A stretch of DNA of 64,000 bases from Tessaracoccus sp. MC1679. Lineage in GTDB: Bacteria; Actinomycetota; Actinomycetes; Propionibacteriales; Propionibacteriaceae. How positions within the stretch are numbered: position 1 is the first letter of the stretch; each line of letters starts with the position of its first letter. The position numbers and the translations under genes were made by a program. The DNA lies in NCBI RefSeq assembly GCF_014164775.1, contig NZ_JACJGB010000005.1:62001-126000 (forward strand), read 5' to 3'. Shown piece after piece: positions 37,042 through 44,872 of the stretch. Below the pieces are notes generated by a model, which was given only the letters and a program-made list of their open reading frames with translations, did not search any database and was not told the origin of the DNA.

Positions 37042-37626
37042 TCAGTGCAGCGTGGAATCGGCTGGTCCCGTGGTCCATTCGTGGAATCGGACGACAAGCC
37101 CGGAACGCGTGGGGGCGCAGGTGAACGGCCCTGCGGCGGCGCGTGCGTCGCGGGGGAACGGGGCGAGGCGGACGAGGCTGAGGGGGTCGCCGTCGAGGCC
37201 GGCGCGGATGGTGAGCGCGTCGCCGGAGCGCGAGACGCGCACCCGGACCCGGCGTCCGTGCCAGGCGTCGACGGGGGCGGATGACCAGTCGGAGAGCGGG
37301 TTGGTCACCACCGCACCCAGCTGCGGATGGCCGTCGGCGAACTCGACGCCCGCCTTGACCCAGCAGTCGGCCGCGGACACGACGAACAGGCCGGCCTGAT
37401 CGAACTGCTCGGAGTATCCGGCGGTGAACACCACCTCCATGGCGCTGTCCGTCGGGAAGGGGGCGACGAGAGCGTGCTCCGTGTCGTGGGTGAAGCCGTA
37501 GGACGTGACACGCCACGCATCCGAGCCCTCCTCGGCGGTGACCACGAGATCGGGTCCGTCCTCGTGGACGTCGACGGGTTGGGTGGTCCAGGTGCCGGAG
37601 GTCCACGGCAGTGGCAAGGTGTCCAT
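37042..37626 (-). CDS. DUF1349 / concanavalin-like lectin-fold protein
   Basis: A 194-residue protein of the DUF1349 family (related to yeast regulation of enolase protein 1). The pattern EVVFTAGYSEQFDQAGLFVVSAADCWVKAGVEFADGHPQLGAVVTNPLSDWS is typical. The fold is a beta-sandwich like concanavalin lectins; a sugar-related role is suggested by family but not shown. A TAGCGT -10 box (37634-37639, minus strand) is 7 bases before the ATG, so the mRNA is probably leaderless. It is divergent from the aldo/keto reductase with 48 bp between. Confidence 0.82.
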   Translation of the reverse strand: MDTLPLPWTSGTWTTQPVDVHEDGPDLVVTAEEGSDAWRVTSYGFTHDTEHALVAPFPTDSAMEVVFTAGYSEQFDQAGLFVVSAADCWVKAGVEFADGHPQLGAVVTNPLSDWSSAPVDAWHGRRVRVRVSRSGDALTIRAGLDGDPLSLVRLAPFPRDARAAAGPFTCAPTRSGLVVRFHEWTTGPADSTLH

Positions 37627-37633
37627 GGCGATG

Positions 37634-37667
37634 ACGCTATCGGTGGGCTGGCCGACCGGAGTAGGTT
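37634..37667. promoter_or_regulatory. Back-to-back leaderless -10 boxes between DUF1349 and aldo/keto reductase genes
   Basis: TAGCGT on the minus strand (37634-37639) and TAGGTT on the plus strand (37662-37667) each lie 7 bases before the start codon of their gene. The whole divergent region is only 48 bp, so the -35 regions of the two promoters overlap and the genes may compete for polymerase. Confidence 0.55.
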
Positions 37668-37674
37668 TTGTTGT

Positions 37675-38676
37675 ATGAAGTATCGCTATCTGGGCAATTC
37701 TGGACTCAAGATCACCGAACTCACCTACGGGAACTGGCTGACCCACGGCTCGCAGGTGGAGGCCGACACCGCGACAGCCTGCGTGCGCGCGGCGCTGGAC
37801 CACGGCATCACGTCGTTCGACACGGCTGACGTCTACGCCAACACCGCCGCCGAGGTGGTGCTGGGGGAGGCTCTCAAGGGTGAGCGTCGGGAATCCTTGG
37901 AAATCTTCACCAAGGTCTACTGGCCGGTCGGGCCCAAGGGCGCCAACGACGTCGGGCTCTCACGCAAGCACATCATGGAGGGCATCAACGGCTCGCTGCA
38001 ACGGCTGCAGACGGACTACGTGGACCTGTACCAGGCCCATCGCTACGACGTCGAGACGCCGCTGGAGGAGACGATGGTGGCCTTCGCCGACGTCGTCCGG
38101 CAGGGCAAGGCCCTCTACATCGGCGTGTCGGAGTGGCCGGCTGACAAGATCCGCGAGGCTGCGCGCTACGCCAAGGAGCTCAGGATCCCGTTCGTGTCCA
38201 ACCAGCCGCAGTACTCCATGCTGTGGCGGGTGATCGAGGACCAGGTGGTGCCCGCATCCGAGGAGGTGGGCGTCTCGCAGATCGTGTGGTCGCCCGTCGC
38301 GCAGGGCGTGCTCACCGGCAAGTACCTGCCGGGGCAGCCGGCGCCGGAGGGGTCGCGGGCCACCGACACCAAGGGCGGCCAGGGCATGATCAGCCGCTGG
38401 ATGCGCGACGACGTGCTGACCAAGGTGCAGAACCTGAGCCCGATCGCCGACGAGCTGGGCCTCACCATGGCGCAACTGGCTGTGGCGTGGGTGCTGCAGA
38501 ACGACAATGTCGCGGCGGCCATCATCGGGGCCTCGCGCCCGGAGCAGATCGCCGAGAACGTCAAGGCCAGCGGGGTGGAGATCCCCGATGAGCTGATGGC
38601 GCGCATCGACGAGGCGCTTGAGGGCATCGTCGAGCGCGATCCCGCGAAGACCACCGTGCCGGAGGGGCGCCCCTGA
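37675..38676 (+). CDS. Aldo/keto reductase (Kv-beta-like)
   Basis: A 333-residue NADPH-dependent (beta/alpha)8 barrel oxidoreductase. Catalytic residues are visible in FDTADVYANTAAE (Asp and Tyr), IFTKVYW (Lys) and LYQAHRYD (His). The C-terminal cofactor segment is AAIIGASRPEQIAENVKASG. The subgroup resembles voltage-gated potassium channel beta subunits and YghZ-type proteins; the natural carbonyl substrate is unknown. A TAGGTT box (37662-37667) lies 7 bases before the ATG, consistent with leaderless transcription. Confidence 0.93.
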   Translation: MKYRYLGNSGLKITELTYGNWLTHGSQVEADTATACVRAALDHGITSFDTADVYANTAAEVVLGEALKGERRESLEIFTKVYWPVGPKGANDVGLSRKHIMEGINGSLQRLQTDYVDLYQAHRYDVETPLEETMVAFADVVRQGKALYIGVSEWPADKIREAARYAKELRIPFVSNQPQYSMLWRVIEDQVVPASEEVGVSQIVWSPVAQGVLTGKYLPGQPAPEGSRATDTKGGQGMISRWMRDDVLTKVQNLSPIADELGLTMAQLAVAWVLQNDNVAAAIIGASRPEQIAENVKASGVEIPDELMARIDEALEGIVERDPAKTTVPEGRP

Positions 38677-38699
38677 TCCCCCCCGCGTCGCTCGTCGAT

Positions 38700-38729
38700 T
38701 TGGATTGTCCGCGGACAATCCCTATAGTT
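38700..38729 (+). promoter_or_regulatory. Initiator tRNA promoter containing a perfect 20-bp palindrome
   Basis: TTGGAT (38700-38705), an 18-bp spacer and TATAGT (38724-38729) form a promoter about 11 bases before the tRNA. The spacer is filled by the perfect palindrome GGATTGTCCGCGGACAATCC (38702-38721), which also overlaps the -35 box. Such a dyad between -35 and -10 is where a repressor or a MerR-type activator would bind. The half site TTGTCCG also appears in the 21-bp-spaced repeats near 28 kb. Confidence 0.6.
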
Positions 38730-38739
38730 ATCAGAGCGA

Positions 38740-38813
38740 CGCGGGGTGGAGCAGCTCGGTAGCTCGCTGGGCTCATAACCCAGAGGTCACAGGTTCAAAT
38801 CCTGTCCCCGCTA
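38740..38813 (+). tRNA. Initiator tRNA-fMet (CAT anticodon)
   Basis: A complete cloverleaf with acceptor GCGGGG/CCCCGC, D-arm AGCTCGGTAGCT, anticodon loop CTCATAA and T-arm ACAGG-TTCAAAT-CCTGT. The first base C is unpaired with U72 and the anticodon stem carries three G:C pairs (GGG/CCC), both marks of an initiator rather than elongator tRNA. CCA is not encoded. An intrinsic terminator follows within 6 bases. The 3' end is a common integration site for mobile DNA, relevant because accessory genes follow. Confidence 0.95.
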
Positions 38814-38818
38814 CGAAA

Positions 38819-38862
38819 AGTGGCCCTGACAAGCAGAAATGCTGTCAGGGCCACTGGCTTTT
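38819..38862 (+). terminator. Rho-independent terminator after tRNA-fMet
   Basis: A 13-bp perfect stem, AGTGGCCCTGACA (38819-38831) with TGTCAGGGCCACT (38843-38855), and an 11-base loop are followed by GGCTTTT. Just after it a duplicated CTTGTTCCC (from about 38868) appears; its meaning is unknown. The rest of the 265-bp gap to the next gene contains no open frame that I trust. Confidence 0.85.
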
Positions 38863-39084
38863 CCAGGCTTGTTCCCTACTTGTTCCCCACCGGCGACGCG
38901 AAGACGCCCTCCGGCTGGCACGGACCTGGAGTCCGGGCGTGAGCGTGCCGACGGCGGCAAGGCCAGTAGCGGCAACCGGACACGGCTTCTCCTTCCTCGC
39001 GCCATCGCTCCATGCCTCGTCGGGCAGGGCTCCGCTCCCAGCAAGGTGCGGAAACAATCTCAGCAAAGAAGCAGAGGTGACTTC

Positions 39085-39717
39085 ATGTCAGAGGCCAGCA
39101 ACAGGGCCAGCGAATACCCGCCCGTCGTCACGATGTTCGAGTTGTACGGCGCGGGCGTCGTCACGATCGGCGAGAGGGTCTCCCAGAGACTCGGCCTGCC
39201 GTTCCACGGCCAGGCGTTCACGTCCGGTGCGATCGCCGGACAGGCAACCGGCGACGACGAGGAGAACCGTGCGGTGCTCGCGAATGTGCTCGCCCTCCTC
39301 GGGGGTGCCTACAGTGCGCTGGAGGACCGCGAGATCGTGCGCACCCAAGGTGACAAGTACTCGCTCATCGAGGACAACACCCAGAACGTGAAGCAGTTCG
39401 CCCAGGAGGGCGGAGTCATCGTGGGTCGCAACGCCACCGTGATCCTGGCCGACCGTCCCAATACCCTGCACGTCCTGCTCACCGGCGACGTCGCGGACCG
39501 GGTCAAGCGGGCTGCCCAGAGCCTGGGCATCTCGGAGGCCGAGTCAGCGAAGCGCCGAGCCCACGAGGAGGACCTTCGTCGGCAGATGTCAAGGACCCTG
39601 TACGGCTGGGACCCTGCGCTCCCAGACCGCTACGACATGCTGCTCAACACCAGCCGTGTCTCCGTCGATGCAGCAGTGAACGCCATCGTCGACGCGATCC
39701 AGCACCAGACCGCCTGA
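39085..39717 (+). CDS. Cytidylate kinase-like family protein
   Basis: A 210-residue P-loop protein of the Cytidylate_kin_2 family. The N-terminal loop region reads YGAGVVTIGERVSQRLGLPFHG in place of a classic GxxGxGKS, and later parts include EGGVIVGRNATVIL and HEEDLRRQMSRTLYGW. These stand-alone proteins are often adjacent to sugar transporters and probably phosphorylate or sense a small molecule rather than CMP (inference). The ATG at 39085 has a GAGGTGA site. The next gene, a GPH-type transporter, is broken. Confidence 0.8.
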   Translation: MSEASNRASEYPPVVTMFELYGAGVVTIGERVSQRLGLPFHGQAFTSGAIAGQATGDDEENRAVLANVLALLGGAYSALEDREIVRTQGDKYSLIEDNTQNVKQFAQEGGVIVGRNATVILADRPNTLHVLLTGDVADRVKRAAQSLGISEAESAKRRAHEEDLRRQMSRTLYGWDPALPDRYDMLLNTSRVSVDAAVNAIVDAIQHQTA

Positions 39718-39747
39718 CCGGCGCCTGAACAGAACGGAATCGACACC

Positions 39748-41174
39748 ATGTCTGCAAGCTCAGTCTCGGCGCCGGCTGTCACGGCCCAGCCCCTCAGCAT
39801 GAAGAACTACCTCGCCTACGCGGCGGGTGACGCGGCCAACAACGTGTCTTTCACCATGGCGGGCATGTTCCTCATCCTCTACTACACCAACGTGGTTGGT
39901 ATCGAGGGTGGCGTCATCGGCACCATGTTCCTGGTGCTGCGCTTCATCGACGCGCCATCACGGATGTCTTCATGGGCCGCATCATCGACATGAAGAAGCC
40001 CGGCAGACTCGGCAAGTTCCGTCCGATCATCCTGTGGTTCTCGGTCCCGCTGCTTGTCTCGAGCTGGATGCTCTACGCCGCGAAGTGGATCATGCCCGAC
40101 GCGAGCACCACGGCCTACACCATCTACATGTACGCCTTCTACATCCTGATGGGTTCGGTGTTCTATACCGCCGTCAACATCGCGTACGGCTCCATGGCCC
40201 CCTCGTTGACGCAGGTCCCCACGGAGCGGGCGAAGCTGGCCAGCTTCCGGATGTACGGCGCGGCCCTCATGATCCTGGCGCTGTCCTGGGTCATCGCACC
40301 GCAGATCCGGGCGAACGTGGGCAACGCCGACGCGCTGCAGAACTCGATCGCGATCTCCGTCGGCATCCTGTCGATCATCGGCGCCGGGCTGTACCTGTTC
40401 ACGGTGTGGGGGACGAAGGAGCAGGTCGCCCGCGACCCGCGTCCGGTGACGATGAAGGAGAGCTTCGGCTCCCTCGCCGTCAACCGTCCGCTGCAGGTCC
40501 TCTCCGTCGCCGCGGTCTTCTTCCTGCTCGGGACCACCGTGATGGGCACCCTGGGCGCCTACATCGCGATCTACGTGCAGAACGACGCCAACTACATCGC
40601 CATCAACCAGACGGCCCAGGTGGCGGCGCTGTTCCTTGTCGGCCCCATCATCCCCGTGCTCGTCCGCACCATGGGCAAGCGCCTGGGCTACGTCGTCGTC
40701 GCGTCCTTCATGTACATCGGCGCCCTCATCCTGTGGCTCGCCCCCCTCGGTACCTACCCGTGGCTCGGGTCGGTGGCGTTCTTCGTTATGGGCATCGCCA
40801 TGTTCGGCGTCAACACGCTCATGTGGGCCCTCGAGGCGGACTGTGTGGAGTTCGGCGAGTGGAAGATCGGGCAGCGCACCGAGGGCACCACCTACGCGGT
40901 GTTCTCATTCACCCGCAAGATGGGCCAGGCGCTGGGTGGATTCGTCGGCGGCTGGGCGCTCGGGTGGGCGGGCTTCGTCGCAGCCGAGGTCGCGGCGGGT
41001 GGCGAGGTCTCCGACGAGGTGGCCGGCAACATCCGCATGTGGGCCGCGGTCTTCCTGATCGGCTCCACCCTCCTGACCCAGCTCGCGATGTTCTTCTATC
41101 CGTTGACGGAGAAGAAGTACCTCGAGATCGTCGGCGAGATCGCCGCGCGGCGCGCGGCCAGGGTCGACGCGTAG
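39748..41174 (+). pseudogene. GPH-family sugar:cation symporter, frameshifted
   Basis: Two overlapping frames together make a full-length glycoside-pentoside-hexuronide:cation symporter of about 475 residues with 12 predicted helices. The first frame (from ATG 39748) runs to FLVLRFIDA. The second continues ITDVFMGRIIDMKKPGRLGKFRPIILW, the family signature region after helix 2. At 39949-39959 the DNA reads GACGCGCCATC where GACGCCATC would keep the frame: two extra bases. The second part alone (from ATG 39972, 400 residues) lacks helices 1-2 and is unlikely to work. A sequencing error is possible. Sugar substrate unknown. Confidence 0.8.
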
Positions 41175-41253
41175 GGCTGACCCCTCGGCGAGCGTCCTCC
41201 ACTGCGGGAGCAGCCATGTGCAAAGTGTCGGCGCAGGATGGGAGGGTGGTGGC

Positions 41254-43548
41254 ATGACGCAGCCGCCCGCATGGTTGGACGAGCCACCACCAGACCCGGA
41301 GACCCTCCCGCCGGACGACCTCGACGAGGCGTGGGCGCGTGAGCCCGTGGCGCCCACCCGACGGCGGCCTGACGCGGGACGCAGGGAGCCCGCCCGGGCG
41401 GTGCAACGATCGGCGGCCGGTCTTCGTGACGAGGCTCTGCAGATCCTGAAGGCCCTCACCGGGAGCGCGGAGGCCGATTTCCACCCCGGGCAGTACGAGG
41501 CGATCGAAGCCCTGGTGGCGGATCACCGTCGGGCCTTAGTGGTCCAGCGCACGGGATGGGGAAAGTCGGCGGTCTACTTCATCTCCGCCCTGCTGCAGCG
41601 CAGGGCCGGGTCGGGGCCGGCGCTGATCGTGTCGCCCCTCCTGGCGCTGATGCGTGACCAGGTGGCAGCAGCTGAACGGGCAGGCGTCCGAGCCTCGGCG
41701 ATCAACTCGGCCAACGTGACCGAGTGGCGCGACATCGAGGAGTTGCTGGCCGCAGACTCGATCGACGTTCTCTTCGTCTCACCTGAGCGCCTCGTCAACC
41801 CGATTTTCCGGGCGGAACAGCTGCCCCGGCTCGTCGCGACCTGTGGCCTTCTGGTGATCGACGAGGCACACTGCATCAGCGACTGGGGTCACGACTTCAG
41901 GCCGGACTACCGGCGCATCCGCGACCTCATCGCCGACCTGCCCGATGGCGTCCCCGTCCTTGCCACCACCGCGACAGCCAACGCCCGGGTTGTCGACGAT
42001 GTGGCCGAGCAGATGGCCGCCGGTGGGCGGGAGGTGTTCACCCTCCGTGGCGCGCTGGGCCGCGACTCGCTGCGGCTCGGCGTCCTCGATCTCGGCACGC
42101 CCTGGCGCCGCCTGGCCTGGCTCAGCGAGCATCTCGCGGCGCTCCCGGGGAGCGGGATCGTGTACTGCCTCACCGTCGCTGCCGCCGAGGACACGGCCGC
42201 GCTGCTCGCGAAGGCAGGCCACCGCGTCCTCGCCTACACCGGTCGGACGGATCCGGCTGAGCGTCTGGTCGCCGAGGAGGCGTTGAAGCGCAACGAGGTC
42301 AAGGCGCTGATCGCCACCTCGGCCCTCGGGATGGGCTTCGACAAGCCTGATCTCGGCTTCGTCGTCCACCTCGGCGCTCCGAGCTCGCCTGTGGCGTACT
42401 ACCAACAGGTCGGCCGGGCCGGCCGCGCCACCGAGAGCGCTGACGTGCTGCTGCTGCCTGGCGCCGAGGATCAGGCGATCTGGCACTACTTCGCGACGAA
42501 CGCGATGCCAACCCAGCGCAAGGCCGACGCGGCACTGGCGGCCCTCGCCGACGCTGACCGCCCGCTGTCAGTGGCTGCCCTGGAGGCCCGCGTGGACATC
42601 AAGCGGGGTCCGCTCGAGCTGCTGCTCAAGGTGCTGGCGGTCGACGGTGCGGTGGAATCGGTCAAGGGCGGGTGGGTCTCGACGGGGGCCCCGTGGACCT
42701 ACGATGCCGACCGCTACGGGCGCATCGCCGCCGCCCGTCAGCAGGAACAGCGCGCCATGCTGGCCTACGAGCAGCTCGACGAGTGCCGCATGGCGTTCCT
42801 GACCGCGGAGCTGGACGACCCGCACGCCGCAGCCTGCGGTCGCTGCGATTCCTGTTCCGGCCCGTGGTACCCGACCGGGGTGACGCTGACCGCCAGCCAG
42901 GGCGCCCAGACGGCACTGGATCGGGTCGGTGTCCCGCTGGCGCCCCGAGTGTTGTGGCCCACGGGGCTCGACAGGCTGAGCGTCTGGATCGACGGTCGTC
43001 CCGTCAAGGGCAAGATCCCTCCCGAGGAGCAGCTCGCGGTGGGGCGGGCCGTCGCGCGTCTCTCCGACCTGGGCTGGGGTGGGCCGCTGCGTGAGCTGTT
43101 CGCCTCCGACCGTGACGGGAACCCCGTGGACGCCGAGGTGCCGCCCGAGTTGGGCAGGGCATGTCTCCGCGTCCTCAAGGAGTGGGGGTGGGACGCGCGT
43201 CCGGTCGCGGTGGCCTGGGTGCCGAGCCTCGGGCGTCCCCGTCTGGTTGAGTCGGTCGCCACGGGCATCGCCGCAGCCGGGCGTCTGGAGGTCCTCGGTC
43301 CGCTCGGGCTCAGCCCCGGGGCCCAGCGGGTTCGGGGTTCCACCAACAGCGCGTACCGCGTCCGCGATGTGTGGGACCGCTTCGTCGTGCCGCCGGCCAT
43401 GTCGGAGCGCCTCGAGAGTCTCGACGGCCCGATCCTCCTGGTGGACGACCTCGTCGACTCGCGCTGGACCATGACCGTGGCCGGACGACTCCTTCGCAGG
43501 GCAGGGGCCCGTGCCGTGCTTCCGCTCGCACTCGGGTCGGTGGGCTGA
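41254..43548 (+). CDS. RecQ-type DNA helicase fused to a phosphoribosyltransferase-like domain
   Basis: A 764-residue superfamily 2 helicase. A proline-rich start is followed by Walker A RTGWGKS at 99-105, DEAH at 203-206 (VIDEAHCISDWGHDFRPDYRRI), motif VI QQVGRAGRATESA, and a zinc-binding cysteine set ending CGRCDSC near 535. No HRDC domain is present. Instead the last 150 residues carry a PRPP-loop-like segment (GPILLVDDLVDSRWTMTVAGRLLRRAGA), a ComF/PRTase-like domain. This fusion is known among actinobacterial RecQ-like proteins, role unclear. The ATG at 41254 has a GGAGGG site upstream. Confidence 0.9.
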   Translation: MTQPPAWLDEPPPDPETLPPDDLDEAWAREPVAPTRRRPDAGRREPARAVQRSAAGLRDEALQILKALTGSAEADFHPGQYEAIEALVADHRRALVVQRTGWGKSAVYFISALLQRRAGSGPALIVSPLLALMRDQVAAAERAGVRASAINSANVTEWRDIEELLAADSIDVLFVSPERLVNPIFRAEQLPRLVATCGLLVIDEAHCISDWGHDFRPDYRRIRDLIADLPDGVPVLATTATANARVVDDVAEQMAAGGREVFTLRGALGRDSLRLGVLDLGTPWRRLAWLSEHLAALPGSGIVYCLTVAAAEDTAALLAKAGHRVLAYTGRTDPAERLVAEEALKRNEVKALIATSALGMGFDKPDLGFVVHLGAPSSPVAYYQQVGRAGRATESADVLLLPGAEDQAIWHYFATNAMPTQRKADAALAALADADRPLSVAALEARVDIKRGPLELLLKVLAVDGAVESVKGGWVSTGAPWTYDADRYGRIAAARQQEQRAMLAYEQLDECRMAFLTAELDDPHAAACGRCDSCSGPWYPTGVTLTASQGAQTALDRVGVPLAPRVLWPTGLDRLSVWIDGRPVKGKIPPEEQLAVGRAVARLSDLGWGGPLRELFASDRDGNPVDAEVPPELGRACLRVLKEWGWDARPVAVAWVPSLGRPRLVESVATGIAAAGRLEVLGPLGLSPGAQRVRGSTNSAYRVRDVWDRFVVPPAMSERLESLDGPILLVDDLVDSRWTMTVAGRLLRRAGARAVLPLALGSVG

Positions 43549-43710
43549 CGAAGGGAGACAATCCGGTGCGCCCATCGCACCGGTGCGAGGGTGGGGCTCG
43601 CGAGGACGGATGGAGGGCGTCCGCGGGCCCACGCTGGTGAACTTGGCAAGGGCGGAACGGAGCCTCGGCGATGGTCGTAGGCTGGAAGAATCCCGACTTC
43701 AGGAGGATCC

Positions 43711-44862
43711 ATGGACCTACTCAACCGCTCGGACATCCAGTCGCTCGCCGCATCCGAGGCCGACGGAATCCACGTGTCGTTGATGCTGCCCACCCACCGC
43801 TTCGGCAGTGGAATCCAGGCCGATCAGCTGCAGTGGAAGAACCTCGTGCAGGGGGCAGAGTCCGTGCTGCTCCAGGAGATGCGTCGGCCGGATGTGGAGG
43901 CGCTCCTGGCCCCAGCGCGCGAACTGCTCAACAACAATCTGCCTTGGCAGTACATGAGCGACGGCCTGGCGATGTTCCTCACCCCGGCCGGTTCCCAGAT
44001 GGTCCGCATCCCCGCATCCCTGCCCACCCTCGCCGCAGTCGGTGAGCATTTCGTGACCGGCCCGCTCATGCGGCTCCTCTCGGGCGACGCGCACTTCCTG
44101 CTGCTGGCCATCAGCCAGGGCTCCGTGAGGCTCATGGACGGCAGCCGCCACCCCGTGCGTCAGATCGAGCTCGACGACGTGCCCACGAGCCTGGCAGACG
44201 TCGTAGAGCCCAGCGGACGCTCAGACTCCATGGCCCGGTCTCTGACCGCCGGTCGCGGCGGCAGGGCCGTCTTCTACGGCCACGGCGTCGGCGCGGACGA
44301 GGCGAAGAAGGACGACGTGATCCGGTTCTTCCGCGAGGTGGAGGCCGGCCTCCGCGAGGTGCTCGCCGGCCAGACGGCCCCGCTGGTGCTCGTGGGCCTG
44401 GAGCAGAACGTGTCGGCCTATCGGGAACTCAACACCTATGCCGAGGTGCTTGACGAGGCCGTGCTCCGCAGCCCCGACGAGCTGTCGGTCGACGAGCTGC
44501 ACCAGGTGGCGTGGCCACTGGTCGAGGGCCGACTTCGAGCCGACCGGACCCGGCTCATTTCGCGCTTCCACGACCTGCAGGGCACCGGCGGCCAGGTGTC
44601 CAGCGATGTGGATGCCGTGAGCGACGCTGCGGAGCAGGGCCGCGTCGAGACGCTGTTCATCCGCTCGGATCCGTGGTGCTGGGAGCGGGTCGAGGACGGC
44701 GGCGACCCTCCCGTCGTCCGTCTCGGGACCGACGACCGCTTCGCCGTGTGCGAGGAGGTGGAGTCCGCGGCCAGGCACACGCTCGCGTACGGGGGCATGG
44801 TCCACGCCACGTCGCAGGAGGTGGTGGCGGACAGCGAGTTGGCCGCGATCCTGCGCTACTGA
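43711..44862 (+). CDS. baeRF3-domain protein (archaeal/eukaryotic release factor-like)
   Basis: A 383-residue soluble protein matching the bacterial archaeo-eukaryotic release factor family 3. Family patterns are VSLMLPTHRFGSGIQADQLQWKNLV at the start, HFLLLAISQGSVRLMDG in the middle and YAEVLDEAVLRSPDELSVDELHQVAWPLVE. Relatives are thought to act on ribosomes, perhaps as stress hydrolases or hibernation-related factors; not proven. The ATG follows AGGAGG at 43700. A TAGGCT -10 box lies near 43678. It converges on the pRiA4b-like gene with a 10-bp gap. Confidence 0.85.
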   Translation: MDLLNRSDIQSLAASEADGIHVSLMLPTHRFGSGIQADQLQWKNLVQGAESVLLQEMRRPDVEALLAPARELLNNNLPWQYMSDGLAMFLTPAGSQMVRIPASLPTLAAVGEHFVTGPLMRLLSGDAHFLLLAISQGSVRLMDGSRHPVRQIELDDVPTSLADVVEPSGRSDSMARSLTAGRGGRAVFYGHGVGADEAKKDDVIRFFREVEAGLREVLAGQTAPLVLVGLEQNVSAYRELNTYAEVLDEAVLRSPDELSVDELHQVAWPLVEGRLRADRTRLISRFHDLQGTGGQVSSDVDAVSDAAEQGRVETLFIRSDPWCWERVEDGGDPPVVRLGTDDRFAVCEEVESAARHTLAYGGMVHATSQEVVADSELAAILRY

Positions 44863-44872
44863 GCCCGGCGGG

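Noticed and set aside
39748-41174. Programmed frameshifting in the GPH transporter
   Set aside because: No slippery heptamer or stimulatory structure at 39949-39959; a two-base insertion is the simpler explanation.
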